Below, one piece after another: positions 8,047-15,473 of a stretch of 18,529 nucleotides of DNA. Numbering within the stretch: the stretch's first letter is position 1; each line of letters opens with the position of its first letter. This DNA comes from JAAYEB01 sp035306725. GTDB taxonomy: Bacteria > Fibrobacterota > Chitinivibrionia > Chitinivibrionales > Chitinispirillaceae. The notes beneath the pieces are model-generated. The model saw only the letters and a program-made list of their open reading frames with translations. It had not been told where the DNA came from and searched no databases. The DNA lies in assembly GCA_035306725.1 (NCBI GenBank), contig DATGNN010000012.1:1-18529 (forward strand). Direction: 5' to 3'. The position numbers were made by a program, and so were the translations under genes.

Positions 8047-8700
8047 TTATTGTTCGTTAACTATTATTTCCTGTACAGAAACGGTTTCTCCGGAGATCGC
8101 TTCACATTCAGAAAAAAACCATGTATTATTTTCTTTTCTTAAATCTTCTACTGCATTGATCTTGTAAACACCTTCGGGAACACCTGAAATCAGATAATTC
8201 CCAAGTGAATCTGTCCTGGTTGAAAAAGACGTCCCATATAAAAAGACAATATAATCGGATGCAGGCCTGTCGACATTTTGATTTGACCGCGCTATGACAT
8301 TACCTGAAAGTATTGAATTAGCTGTTATCTTTTTTTCCAGATAAACTTTTGACAATTTCGATATATTTACTTTAAAAAAAGCACCTGAATCGGATACTGT
8401 ATCAATAAGCAGAATATGATAATTACCATCAGATACATTCTCCAGTATAAATTGACTGGAATCATGAGTCAGGATGGAAGTTGAATGATAGTGTAAAGGA
8501 TTCAGAATGCTGTAATTTTCATTACATAACATGAGATCATAATTAAAAGGTTTTTTACTCTCGACCGAAATGTCTATTCGGTTTGAATCTATCTGTACCA
8601 TTGCAACAGTTTCTGATGCTCCGCCTCCTGTTATTGACGTTTCGTTACCGATACAAAAACAGAGCGCAAATAAAAACAATATGCTATAGATCTTTTTCAT
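8047..8700 (-). CDS. Putative lipoprotein with carboxypeptidase-regulatory-like domain
   Basis: The 217-residue protein starts with a lipoprotein-type signal (MKKIYSILFLFALCFC; Cys14 or Cys16 would be lipidated), followed by a Gly-rich linker, TGGGASETV. From memory, short proteins with a GG-x-SET segment after the lipobox recur downstream of TIGR02147 regulators in Fibrobacterota. The C-terminal half (NVIARS...TDSLGNYLISGVPEGVYKINA) resembles a CarboxypepD_reg/CNA-B-like beta sandwich. It starts 5 bases after the regulator's stop and ends 10 bases before the secreted protein gene, so the three genes are one transcription unit. The ribosome site is weak (GGAAATAAAGATA), consistent with translational coupling to the regulator. 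Confidence 0.75.
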   Translation of the reverse strand: MKKIYSILFLFALCFCIGNETSITGGGASETVAMVQIDSNRIDISVESKKPFNYDLMLCNENYSILNPLHYHSTSILTHDSSQFILENVSDGNYHILLIDTVSDSGAFFKVNISKLSKVYLEKKITANSILSGNVIARSNQNVDRPASDYIVFLYGTSFSTRTDSLGNYLISGVPEGVYKINAVEDLRKENNTWFFSECEAISGETVSVQEIIVNEQ

Positions 8701-8705
8701 TATCT

Positions 8706-9590
8706 TTATTTCCGGTGTATTCTGGTTAAAGGAAAAAACTGAAAGTTAAGCTGCATTACCCTGTCCGGTTTTGAAACGGAACACGCTGTTTCCATTATTT
8801 CTGCTCGTAAGGAGGCGATTCTGTCAAGAATAATTTCATATGCGTCTTTATCGATACTCATTGTAACCGTAGACATTTGACGTTCGTCCTGTTCAAAAGA
8901 ATCAAATGCTTCAGCAGCAAGGTTCATACACGAAATCTGGTAATTTTGGATTACAATCGGTTCAATAGACCCTTTGGAAGAGATGGCTGAATGAACTTGT
9001 GTATAAAATCCTTTTTCATTTTTGGAAATAAAACCAAGGCGTACAAGAAGTTCGATGCTTTGCCTCATTTTCTCCGTTGGTACTTGTGGAGAAAGCATCT
9101 TTGCTGTATCTGACATGTTTTCATCATTAACCGGAACAACCTGCACAAGTTCACGAAGAGCAGAGTAGTACCAATTGAGATAGAACTCATGTTTATCGTT
9201 TTCGACCTGTTTAACAACACCTCGTCTCATGGATAATAGTTTCAGAAAGTTTCGTTTCCGTTCATCATAGGTCCCAGCCTGGTTATAATTTACAAGCAAT
9301 TCAAAATATTCTGTCTGATTCTTGTTCATTTTAAAAAAAGCAGCTAAATCGAGCAACAGTTTACCTGAAATGTTTCTTTTTCCCTGAAGTACCCATGAGA
9401 AGTAACCCGCTGAACGAATATTCAGTTTTTTTGAAAGATACCGGTAACTGAAATGAGGATTATTAATTTTTTTTAACGCACAAAGATCTTTGAGGTATGT
9501 CCTGTAATCCAGATATGTAAAAATATCCGGAATAACCTGCTTTTCGCTACCTGGAGTAATATTGTTGATCTCAGAGCTTTTTAAAGTCAT
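8706..9590 (-). CDS. TIGR02147/DUF4423 family transcriptional regulator
   Basis: The 294-residue protein opens with the family signature IFTYLDYRTYLKDL at about 23-36. A helix-turn-helix region with the typical AGYFSWVLQGKRNISGKL phrase follows at about 61-78. The C-terminal two thirds match the DUF4423 portion, including EFYLNWYYSALREL at about 136-149 and the late segment with MSIDKDAYEIILDRIASLRAEI. The family is a large paralogous set in Fibrobacterota and relatives and is presumed DNA-binding; ligands are unknown. The ATG has GAGGAGA seven bases upstream. A promoter and a palindrome lie just upstream, and the genes for a lipoprotein and a secreted protein follow, so it probably controls its own operon. 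Confidence 0.9.
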   Translation of the reverse strand: MTLKSSEINNITPGSEKQVIPDIFTYLDYRTYLKDLCALKKINNPHFSYRYLSKKLNIRSAGYFSWVLQGKRNISGKLLLDLAAFFKMNKNQTEYFELLVNYNQAGTYDERKRNFLKLLSMRRGVVKQVENDKHEFYLNWYYSALRELVQVVPVNDENMSDTAKMLSPQVPTEKMRQSIELLVRLGFISKNEKGFYTQVHSAISSKGSIEPIVIQNYQISCMNLAAEAFDSFEQDERQMSTVTMSIDKDAYEIILDRIASLRAEIMETACSVSKPDRVMQLNFQFFPLTRIHRK

Positions 9591-9610
9591 GTTATTGTCT
9601 CCTCAATAAT

Positions 9611-9639
9611 AATATACCGCTAAAAAGAGGTTTGGTAAA
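9611..9639 (-). promoter_or_regulatory. Candidate sigma-70-like promoter of the regulator operon
   Basis: On the minus strand TTTACC (9639-9634) and TATATT (9616-9611) are separated by 17 bases. The -10 lies about 20 bases upstream of the regulator's start codon, followed by the strong GAGGAGA ribosome site. Spacing and position fit a vegetative promoter. Confidence 0.5.
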
Positions 9640-9658
9640 CTGCCTGGAGTGATTTTTC

Positions 9659-9675
9659 GCTCACATTTTGTGAGC
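9659..9675. promoter_or_regulatory. Perfect palindrome, operator candidate
   Basis: GCTCACATTTTGTGAGC is a 7-bp inverted repeat with a 3-base centre. It lies 19 bases upstream of the -35 hexamer of the regulator operon promoter. The size and symmetry suit a dimeric helix-turn-helix protein, so the adjacent regulator is the natural candidate binder; this is inference. Confidence 0.5.
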
Positions 9676-9750
9676 AGGTGTTCAGGACAGACTATCTTTT
9701 ATCTTAACAAATTCCAATACCCGAAAATCCAATTTTACAAAAAGAAAACC

Positions 9751-9826
9751 ATGTTCGCCGAGCGCACAATTCGAAACAGGAATAGATCAATAAATTTATG
9801 TTGTGGTCGTGTGGAAAGCTGTATCT
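9751..9826 (-). repeat. Composite repeat, shortened inverted copy
   Basis: Read on the minus strand, this piece runs TTCCACACGACCACAACATA, then AATTTATTGATCTATTCCTG, then TTTCGAATTGTGCGCTCGGC. It follows 12903-12955 closely and then jumps to the GTGTGCGC motif found at 13100. The middle TTTCGGATTTCGG section is missing, so this looks like an internally deleted copy. Confidence 0.6.
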
Positions 9827-9885
9827 TAATTATGAATGGTGAATTGAGAATTGAGGAATTGGGAGTAATACCATACTGACTGACT

Positions 9886-9904
9886 AAGGGCTCATGCCTT
9901 ACCA
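9886..9904 (-). repeat. Dispersed 19-bp repeat, copy 2 (inverted)
   Basis: This is the reverse complement of 157-175 with one mismatch. It is non-coding and lies between other repeat fragments. Confidence 0.55.
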
Positions 9905-10095
9905 GATAAAGTAATAAAATTAGAAAAAAGATAATAAAGGAAAGTCAGAAATTCGAAATCGAAACCGGATACAGATATCAGAATTATTTAATACATGTTT
10001 TATTATGCGTAAAAATAATTTTTTTTTAGCCTTAACGGGAAGACATACTCAAAAATCATTTTTGCCGTCCCGCTTTATGGCAAAAGGAGTTTTTT

Positions 10096-10230
10096 ATTGA
10101 AATCTGCTCAATTGAAGGCTGAAACTGTCTGCACCGCTGATTATACCTGATGGGGATGATTAAATCCATAATTGATTTCTATCTGATTATTCTTTAAATC
10201 GGAGCTATTCACAGGGTTCCACACGCCCAC
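10096..10230. repeat. 130-bp dispersed repeat, copy A
   Basis: About 135 bases align almost throughout with 12781-12914. They share CTGATTATACCTGATGGGGA and TTCTTTAAATCGGAGCTATT, and differ by scattered substitutions and single-base indels. On the minus strand the centre has ATCA words about every ten bases and ends in GCGGTGCAGACAG. The repeat ends 24 bases from the stop of the TPR gene. It is non-coding in both places. Confidence 0.85.
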
Positions 10231-10253
10231 AGCATCAATCTTTATACCATATT

Positions 10254-10832
10254 TTATTCACCATAAAGTTCTAACCAGTTATTAAATTCTTTTTTATGAT
10301 TCTTAACCTTTCCATCAAACCAATTATCAATTTCATTATCCCAATAACCACCTTTATCAAACCGTTTGTTAAATTCTTTTTCAGACATTTTTTCTAAGAT
10401 AGCAAGCATGAAATATCGAACACCGGCATTATCATTAGGATTTGTTTCTAATAACTTTTGAAAAAGTGAATAAGCCTCTAAAGTTTTATTTTTTTTCCAA
10501 TACAAAAGACCCATATTCACAAATGTTCGAATGATATGGCGGTTTTCAAGCCAACCCCATTCAAGTTTTTCCGGCCATTGCCCGGATTTTTCAGTGACCA
10601 ACTCAAGAGCTCTATCATATGCATCAGTAATTATTTTTTCTGATTCATCTTTTTTACCAATTCTTTCAAATATATCAGCTAATAATAAGTAAGGATCAAA
10701 ATAGAACCGATCCTTATTAATCAATTTCTTAAGATTTTTAATTACTGGCGGAATATTATCTTCAGTAATTGAATCCTGTATATCATAAAACTCCATACTT
10801 GTTTTTCTATCTTCATCTATGAATTCTTTCAT
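10254..10832 (-). CDS. TPR-repeat protein
   Basis: The 192-residue protein is mostly helical. Tetratricopeptide-like helix pairs are visible at about 43-76 (FYFDPYLLLADIFERIGKKDE and the following helix) and at about 112-145 (FVNMGLLYWKKNKTLEAYSLFQKLLETNPND), the latter with the classic TPR Gly, Tyr, Ala and Pro spacing. There is no signal peptide or enzyme motif, so it is probably a cytoplasmic adaptor. The start has AAGGGAGAG four bases upstream. It stands alone between repeat-rich spacers, suggesting accessory DNA. The partner is unknown. Confidence 0.75.
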   Translation of the reverse strand: MKEFIDEDRKTSMEFYDIQDSITEDNIPPVIKNLKKLINKDRFYFDPYLLLADIFERIGKKDESEKIITDAYDRALELVTEKSGQWPEKLEWGWLENRHIIRTFVNMGLLYWKKNKTLEAYSLFQKLLETNPNDNAGVRYFMLAILEKMSEKEFNKRFDKGGYWDNEIDNWFDGKVKNHKKEFNNWLELYGE

Positions 10833-10855
10833 TTTACTCTCCCTTCTTTAATTGT

Positions 10856-10883
10856 GTATTAACATTTAGAATCGTATCTGCAA
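10856..10883 (-). promoter_or_regulatory. Candidate promoter of the TPR gene
   Basis: On the minus strand TTGCAG (10883-10878) and TAATAC (10861-10856) are separated by 16 bases, about 25 bases upstream of the start codon and its AAGGGAGAG site. This is a plausible vegetative promoter. Confidence 0.35.
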
Positions 10884-11406
10884 CACCAAATAAAAAACCT
10901 GCATGTTAACAAATACCCTCGCACTGCGTGCTTCTTATACAATTACGTTGAAAGATGGTTTATAAAAAACTCAATCTCAAGATAATTGTATGTTTTTTTA
11001 TAAAGTCTTAAGTTTAATATATTATTATTTAATATAAATGTGGTATGCAAACTTTGCGTTAAAAATGGATTTTCCAAAGATTTATTGTAGTCTTATAGTA
11101 TTTTTTATATTCAAAAAACCCGTATTTCCCCGGTTTCCCGGCAACAAAAAACCAGAAAAATATCAATATTAACCCGTAATTTATGCATCACATAAACACC
11201 GTACCGGTTTGGACCGGATTTGGGTACCGAGTAGACCGCAATACGCAATTAATTTCAAATACAAACGGAAAGTATAATTTTTTTAGAATAAACTCATTTT
11301 AATTCTTAAAATCATCTTTTTTAGCTTAAAAACAAATGTTTAAGACCAAAAATGAGGGTTTTTGAAGCGTTAGTGCCTTTAATATCAAGCAGTTACTGCG
11401 GTCCGA

Positions 11407-11435
11407 CCCGAGCACCCCGAGCACCACCCGGGCAC
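11407..11435. repeat. GC-rich short tandem repeat (CCCGAGCAC)
   Basis: Two perfect adjacent units CCCGAGCAC (11407-11415 and 11416-11424) are followed after CA by a variant CCCGGGCAC (11427-11435). The patch is conspicuously GC-rich within AT-rich surroundings. Confidence 0.7.
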
Positions 11436-11650
11436 CACTTTCCGCGCTTGGCATTAATTTGGCTGAAAATAAATTAAAGTTGTGTAACCAGCCGCGTTTC
11501 ACTTTTGTTCAAAGCTTGCGGGCGTATATGACATTTTGCCGAACGGATGCGAAGACATAGTGTACCGAAGTCAATGGCGACAGCCCGCAGCATATATGAC
11601 TCGTTTTCTGAATCTTTAATGCAGAAAATAGACTTGATGTTATATACCGT

Positions 11651-12403
11651 TTATTTAAGCTTAAAAAAATCAATTTTTCCTCTCTTTTCAATTTCAATAA
11701 TATCTTGGTCGGCTAGATATCTGAACAATTTTGTCTGGCTGTTATATTCTTTTCCTTTATATGAAAAATCCTTGAATAAGTTTTTTATCTTAGTTCCGAA
11801 ATTCGTAAAAGGATACCAGGTATCTTTTTCAAATGATTCTAATACCTGTAAAATGCCTTGCTGGTGTTCTTTGGAAAAACTCTTAATATTTAATTTAGTG
11901 ATTTGAGATCCATTTTTCCCCTCTTCTACTGTTTTATTAAACGAGTCTTTTAAGTTTAATATTTTGTCCGAGCTATTAGAAAATAACTTATTATTAAATG
12001 TATTTTCGGAAGTTGCCAACCAAACTTGCTTTCCATACTTCCTTAATTTGTCCATAACAACAGTAAAATCGGTATCGGATGTGATAAACACATATAGGTC
12101 AATCTCCGGTTTATTATGGACAAGTGTTTCAAATGCTTCCATCGAAAGAATTAAATCCGCTCTGTTTTTTATATTCTTTTCTGAGACGTGTGGTGCTTCC
12201 CGTATTTCAAAATTATTATCTCTAAGTTGCTCACGAAAATTCCCTATCGAATCAGTATTACCACAAGCAAGTTTAATCGCAAAAACAGCTTGCCTTTCCA
12301 CTTCAATTTCTAAAGATATATTGCCCAGCAGAGCATTAATATTCAAGTTTTTATTTACATTTTCCAAATCGAAGTAAATTGCAATAATTATTCTCTCATT
12401 CAT
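11651..12403 (-). CDS. NYN-domain (PIN-like) putative ribonuclease with LOTUS-like C-terminus
   Basis: Residues about 1-155 match the NYN/DUF88 (LabA-like) fold. Acidic residues are placed as expected for its metal-dependent nuclease centre: D12 and N15 in IYFDLENVN, D83 in RADLILSMEA, and D110 and D112 in ITSDTDF. The C-terminal part, about 176-250 (QGILQVLESFEKDTWYPFTN ... TKLFRYLADQDIIEI), has the length and pattern of an OST-HTH/LOTUS winged helix, which binds RNA in other NYN proteins. I infer a small RNA-processing or RNA-decay enzyme in the cytoplasm. The start has GAGGAG five bases upstream. It is a lone gene next to repeats; a toxin-like or defence role is possible but has no partner gene to support it. 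Confidence 0.8.
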   Translation of the reverse strand: MNERIIIAIYFDLENVNKNLNINALLGNISLEIEVERQAVFAIKLACGNTDSIGNFREQLRDNNFEIREAPHVSEKNIKNRADLILSMEAFETLVHNKPEIDLYVFITSDTDFTVVMDKLRKYGKQVWLATSENTFNNKLFSNSSDKILNLKDSFNKTVEEGKNGSQITKLNIKSFSKEHQQGILQVLESFEKDTWYPFTNFGTKIKNLFKDFSYKGKEYNSQTKLFRYLADQDIIEIEKRGKIDFFKLK

Positions 12404-12685
12404 TTATACTCCTCAAATAATTGACATGTGATCCTTTTCAAAATCGTAAGAACTACACCCTTAATTCGAACATAAAAGTTTCAACACACAAACCGTTCTT
12501 GTTTGATTACTCAACGGTCATTTCATTTCAGAAATACGACTGCGGAACAGGATCTTTCCGTTTGCTGTAATCACCATTTTACATTCTCATTTTAAGGGTA
12601 TAAATGAAAATACATTCATCTTATTCAATGGCATGGAACAAAAACAACAATTATGACTAAACCGTTTTAACGGACCGAAAAACCG

Positions 12686-12740
12686 GAAAAGCTTACGGTA
12701 AATCCTAAAAAGCTTACGGTAAATCCTAAAAAGCTTAGGC
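12686..12740. repeat. 21-bp tandem repeat, about 2.5 units
   Basis: The unit AAAAGCTTACGGTAAATCCT plus A occurs twice in full, at about 12687-12707 and 12708-12728. It is followed by a partial third unit that diverges after AAAGCTTA. Confidence 0.85.
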
Positions 12741-12780
12741 AATTTTAAAATGATAAACTGGACGGCTAAAGGATCAGCAT

Positions 12781-12914
12781 ATTGAAATCCTGCTCAATTG
12801 GAGGCTACAACTGTCTGAACCGCTGATTATACCTGATGGGGATGATTAAAACCATGATTGATTTTATCTGATTATTCTTTAAATCGGAGCTATTCACAGG
12901 ATTCCACACACCAC
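12781..12914. repeat. 130-bp dispersed repeat, copy B
   Basis: This is the second copy of the repeat at 10096-10230, in the same orientation. Here it runs on directly into the ACATAAATTTATAC and TTTCGGATTTCGG sections, and then into the 30-bp motif at 13096. This is the most complete form of the composite element in the window. Confidence 0.85.
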
Positions 12915-12944
12915 CAAACATAAATTTATACAATGTTCTATTTC

Positions 12945-13146
12945 TGTTTCGGATTTCGGTTTTGATTTTTTCTGCTTGTTTTTGCTTTTCCTTTGGTTTT
13001 ATTTCGTATTTAGTATTCAGGATTTCGAGTTTTCCAAATCGTTTTGTTTCGGATTTCGGTTTTAATATTTCGAATTTTTCGCAGCTGCTGCATGAGGCGT
13101 GTGCGCCCGGCGAGCATGATGATCTCAATTCCAAATTCCAAATTCC
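12945..13146. repeat. TTTCGGATTTCGG low-complexity block and 30-bp repeat copy 2
   Basis: TTTCGGATTTCGGTTTT occurs twice (about 12947 and 13048) among related ATTTCG words. It is followed by the 30-bp motif at 13096-13125 (one mismatch from 43-72) and a CCAAATT tandem at 13126-13146. The same order of parts, in shorter form, is seen at 294-360 and, inverted, at 9751-9826. Confidence 0.7.
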
Positions 13147-13168
13147 TTTTATGAATTATCAAATTTTT

Positions 13169-14833
13169 TCAAAAACTGCCATCAAAAGCAAGCGATACCA
13201 TCGGGCCAATACAGTTTCCACCAGGATGATTTCGCAAACGCAAACCCTGAAACAGGTGAATTGAATCAAAAGATATCCGGATTGCCGACTGTACCCGATC
13301 CCCAAAAAAAGGAACCAGTACAGGTACCCTGATATTCAAAGACAGGTTATCCTGTGATAATGCCGACAGATGCAATATTTTGTCTTCTGTAATATCAAAA
13401 TATTGAAGCCCTGCTTCAGAACGAATCTCATATCTTATTGACCCATAAAACCGGTTATTCTCTGGTTTACCACAGCTAAACTCAATAAATGATCTCCATG
13501 GAAGATTGAACCTTGCTGGAGCATCATGTAAACTAACACCGCCATCAAACCACAATTTTGTCGAAAATTTTTCTCCTGTTAATTCCATGCCGACTGAAGC
13601 TCCACCATTATGACGGGATGCTTTATCATATTTGTCATATAAAATTACAGTACTTTCCGGATAAGTTTTGATAATCTCCCAGGGTTCCGTATCTGTATAC
13701 CTGTACCAGCAATTTATATCAAATGAAATTCCAGTCCCAAATTTATAACCGGTTTCTACTTTCCCTGATTTACGATAAAAATCGTTTGTATGGTAATAAA
13801 CCGGGCTGTCTATCTCGATAAAACTGAATCCCCTATCACGCGGATAATACTCCCATGATGCTTTCGTTTTTATAAAGAATCCCTCAAAAGGATTTATCTG
13901 ACTTTCAATTTCTGCTTCAGGATTCCCGTTCCCGTAGATGGCACAATGAACCAGCCAGCTGATAAATGATAATGAATCTGCAACCGAAACGCCCAGACTT
14001 GTTGCTGGTCTGATTTTCGAATCGTAATTAAAATTCAATAGCCCATAAAATGAACTGTTAAAATCATGATGATATGTGCCCAAAAACAGAATGTCATTGA
14101 ATGTTTCAGGATTCTGATGATCATAATACCTGTCAAAATGATCTACTTCTACTGTAGCATCACATGTTCCGCTGCCTGTATTGGCTCTGACCGTTTGCGA
14201 TACCGAGAAACCTTTACGATAAACAGGTGAAAAGAAAAAAGGTGAAGCGCCCCAGTATCCGTACTGGTTTACAAATCCGTATGCCTTTATTCTTTTGACA
14301 TCCAGGCTGTAACCACCCGAAATACCGTGAGCAACACCACGACTGTCTTCTACCATTCTTTTTGTTGTTTGACGAGAATACTGGTTCCATAACGAATCGA
14401 ACCGATCGGTATAATGATCATAATATCGTCTGCCAATAAAAAACCGAAGCGGCAGTCGCTTGGGTTTAAAACTTGTTTCTATGAGGGTGCAATGATCTCT
14501 ATTGTCAAGAGAACGGTTTTCATAAATATTCAGCATTGGATCACCGAATTCAGAGCCGAGTGCCCCTGATGCAGTAAAAGCAGGATAATTGGGAGACATC
14601 GACCAGATATCCATATCAAACGCAGACAATTGTGATACCGGAAAACTGTTGGTAATATCGCCTTCTATTATTCCATAAAAATTTGATGATAAAAGAGGGT
14701 CAGATCGGTTCCATCTGAGTACAGTAAAACCGTCAAATTGAAATGGAACTTTTTCGTGATCCTCTCCATTACCTGTTGTATATAGTATCAGAATAATAAT
14801 AACAACTGATAACTGTTTATAAACGCGTCTCAT
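13169..14833 (-). CDS. Outer-membrane beta-barrel protein
   Basis: The 554-residue protein has an N-terminal signal segment (KQLSVVIIILILYTTGNG). Many amphipathic strands follow, rich in Tyr, Phe and Gly (for example FYGLLNFNYDSK and FFIKTKASWEYY). The last residues, GPMVSLAFDGSF, end in Phe, as required for the signal read by the BAM complex. No plug or TonB box was seen, so a transporter or structural porin cannot be specified. The start codon overlaps the stop of the upstream gene as ATGA, so translation is probably coupled. The pair of barrel genes suggests joint function. Family not recognised. Confidence 0.8.
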   Translation of the reverse strand: MRRVYKQLSVVIIILILYTTGNGEDHEKVPFQFDGFTVLRWNRSDPLLSSNFYGIIEGDITNSFPVSQLSAFDMDIWSMSPNYPAFTASGALGSEFGDPMLNIYENRSLDNRDHCTLIETSFKPKRLPLRFFIGRRYYDHYTDRFDSLWNQYSRQTTKRMVEDSRGVAHGISGGYSLDVKRIKAYGFVNQYGYWGASPFFFSPVYRKGFSVSQTVRANTGSGTCDATVEVDHFDRYYDHQNPETFNDILFLGTYHHDFNSSFYGLLNFNYDSKIRPATSLGVSVADSLSFISWLVHCAIYGNGNPEAEIESQINPFEGFFIKTKASWEYYPRDRGFSFIEIDSPVYYHTNDFYRKSGKVETGYKFGTGISFDINCWYRYTDTEPWEIIKTYPESTVILYDKYDKASRHNGGASVGMELTGEKFSTKLWFDGGVSLHDAPARFNLPWRSFIEFSCGKPENNRFYGSIRYEIRSEAGLQYFDITEDKILHLSALSQDNLSLNIRVPVLVPFFGDRVQSAIRISFDSIHLFQGLRLRNHPGGNCIGPMVSLAFDGSF

Positions 14834-15438
14834 CAGAATACCATTCCAATCAAAAGACCGGCTCTAAAAGTGGAAAATTTTTCAGGATATGAGAACACAC
14901 AATCGATTGTAAATGGAACGGCAAAAGTATATTTTTTGTATTTCCATAATGGTTCTACACCGCCCACTAATCCAAATTCATTTTCGGATGTCGAAAAAAC
15001 ATGTTTATCAATGATTTTTTTATCCATTCGGGCAATCATCATGTTCGTAAGTCCGACAAGCGGGCATACTGTAAACCGGTTTTGCTTAAACCAGGGTGGT
15101 AAAAAATGGAAACTTATGACATTTTTGACAACAACATGATCGCTGATTGCATCAGTATAATAAGATAATTTGCCGCAATTCATGGTGAATCGCACATTCA
15201 GGAAATTGCATGGTGTTGGCACACCAAAAGAAACACCGTAAGTCTGAAATGATTCCCAGCCCTGCCCTTTTTGATTAAGTGGAAAATGTCTGGATGAATT
15301 CAACCATACTTCAAATTTTTCTCCACCATTGTTTACAGCTCCATTTGCGCAAAAACACGCTGCAATCACGAAAAAACCAAAACATTTACTGGTTTTTTTA
15401 TGCAATAAAGCTGTTATTAGTTTGCTTTTCCGTTTCAC
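14833..15438 (-). CDS. Small outer-membrane beta-barrel protein
   Basis: The 201-residue product starts with a GTG codon and a basic, then hydrophobic leader (KCFGFFVIAACFCANGAV). Alternating strands follow, ending in RAGLLIGMVF with a terminal Phe, typical of an eight-stranded outer-membrane barrel. Phrases such as VVGLTNMM-like and GVEPLWKYKKYTFAVPF are of the kind found in outer-membrane beta-barrel domains. The ribosome site is weak (TGGA). It overlaps the large barrel gene by the ATGA tetranucleotide, and a tiny lipoprotein-like ORF lies 35 bases upstream. Function is unknown. Confidence 0.7.
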   Translation of the reverse strand: MKRKSKLITALLHKKTSKCFGFFVIAACFCANGAVNNGGEKFEVWLNSSRHFPLNQKGQGWESFQTYGVSFGVPTPCNFLNVRFTMNCGKLSYYTDAISDHVVVKNVISFHFLPPWFKQNRFTVCPLVGLTNMMIARMDKKIIDKHVFSTSENEFGLVGGVEPLWKYKKYTFAVPFTIDCVFSYPEKFSTFRAGLLIGMVF

Positions 15439-15473
15439 TATTTTTCCAGTTTAAGACTCTGTATCCAATGTGA

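Larger units (their letters stand above)
9591..10253. other. Intergenic region: promoter, operator-like palindrome and repeats
   Basis: No gene is supported. From left to right it holds the promoter and palindrome of the regulator operon, an inverted and shortened copy of the composite repeat (9751-9826), a GAATTGAG-type low-complexity patch (9841-9865), the inverted 19-bp repeat (9886-9904), a small perfect inverted repeat CAAAAA-TCA-TTTTTG near 10050, and copy A of the 130-bp repeat (10096-10230). Confidence 0.6.
10833..11650. other. Long intergenic region with promoter and GC-rich patch
   Basis: No gene is supported. Besides the TPR gene promoter it contains an AT-rich tract (11015-11045), a hairpin CCGGT-TTGG-ACCGG at 11204-11217, and a GC-rich patch at 11391-11438 with an AGTTACTGCG word and tandem CCCGAGCAC units. 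GCGGGC and GCCCGC arms lie near 11519 and 11582, each followed closely by a copy of the word TATATGAC. An open frame on the minus strand across 11509-11697 lacks protein-like features. Confidence 0.5.
12404..13168. other. Intergenic region dominated by repeats
   Basis: No gene is supported. It includes a small palindrome CCGTT-TT-AACGG (12662-12673), a 21-bp tandem repeat (12686-12740), copy B of the 130-bp repeat (12781-12914), TTTCGGATTTCGG-type low-complexity DNA (12945-13080), the 30-bp motif (13096-13125) and a CCAAATT tandem (13126-13146). The long minus-strand open frame here is translation of these repeats. Confidence 0.65.

Noticed and set aside
9649..9879. A 76-codon plus-strand open frame after the regulator promoter
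   Set aside because: It runs over the palindrome and the composite repeat copy, has no Shine-Dalgarno sequence and no recognisable features.
11519..11600. Possible integron attC-like site with GCGGGC/GCCCGC arms and repeated TATATGAC
   Set aside because: The required RYYYAAC/GTTRRRY core boxes are not present and no integrase or cassette order is seen.
10096..12914. CRISPR-like array formed by repeated motifs
   Set aside because: Only two distant copies of a 130-bp sequence exist, without regular spacers or cas genes.
12805..13134. A 109-codon minus-strand open frame
   Set aside because: It translates the dispersed repeats (EILxxKxEI-type low-complexity peptide) and begins within the 30-bp repeat; not protein-like.
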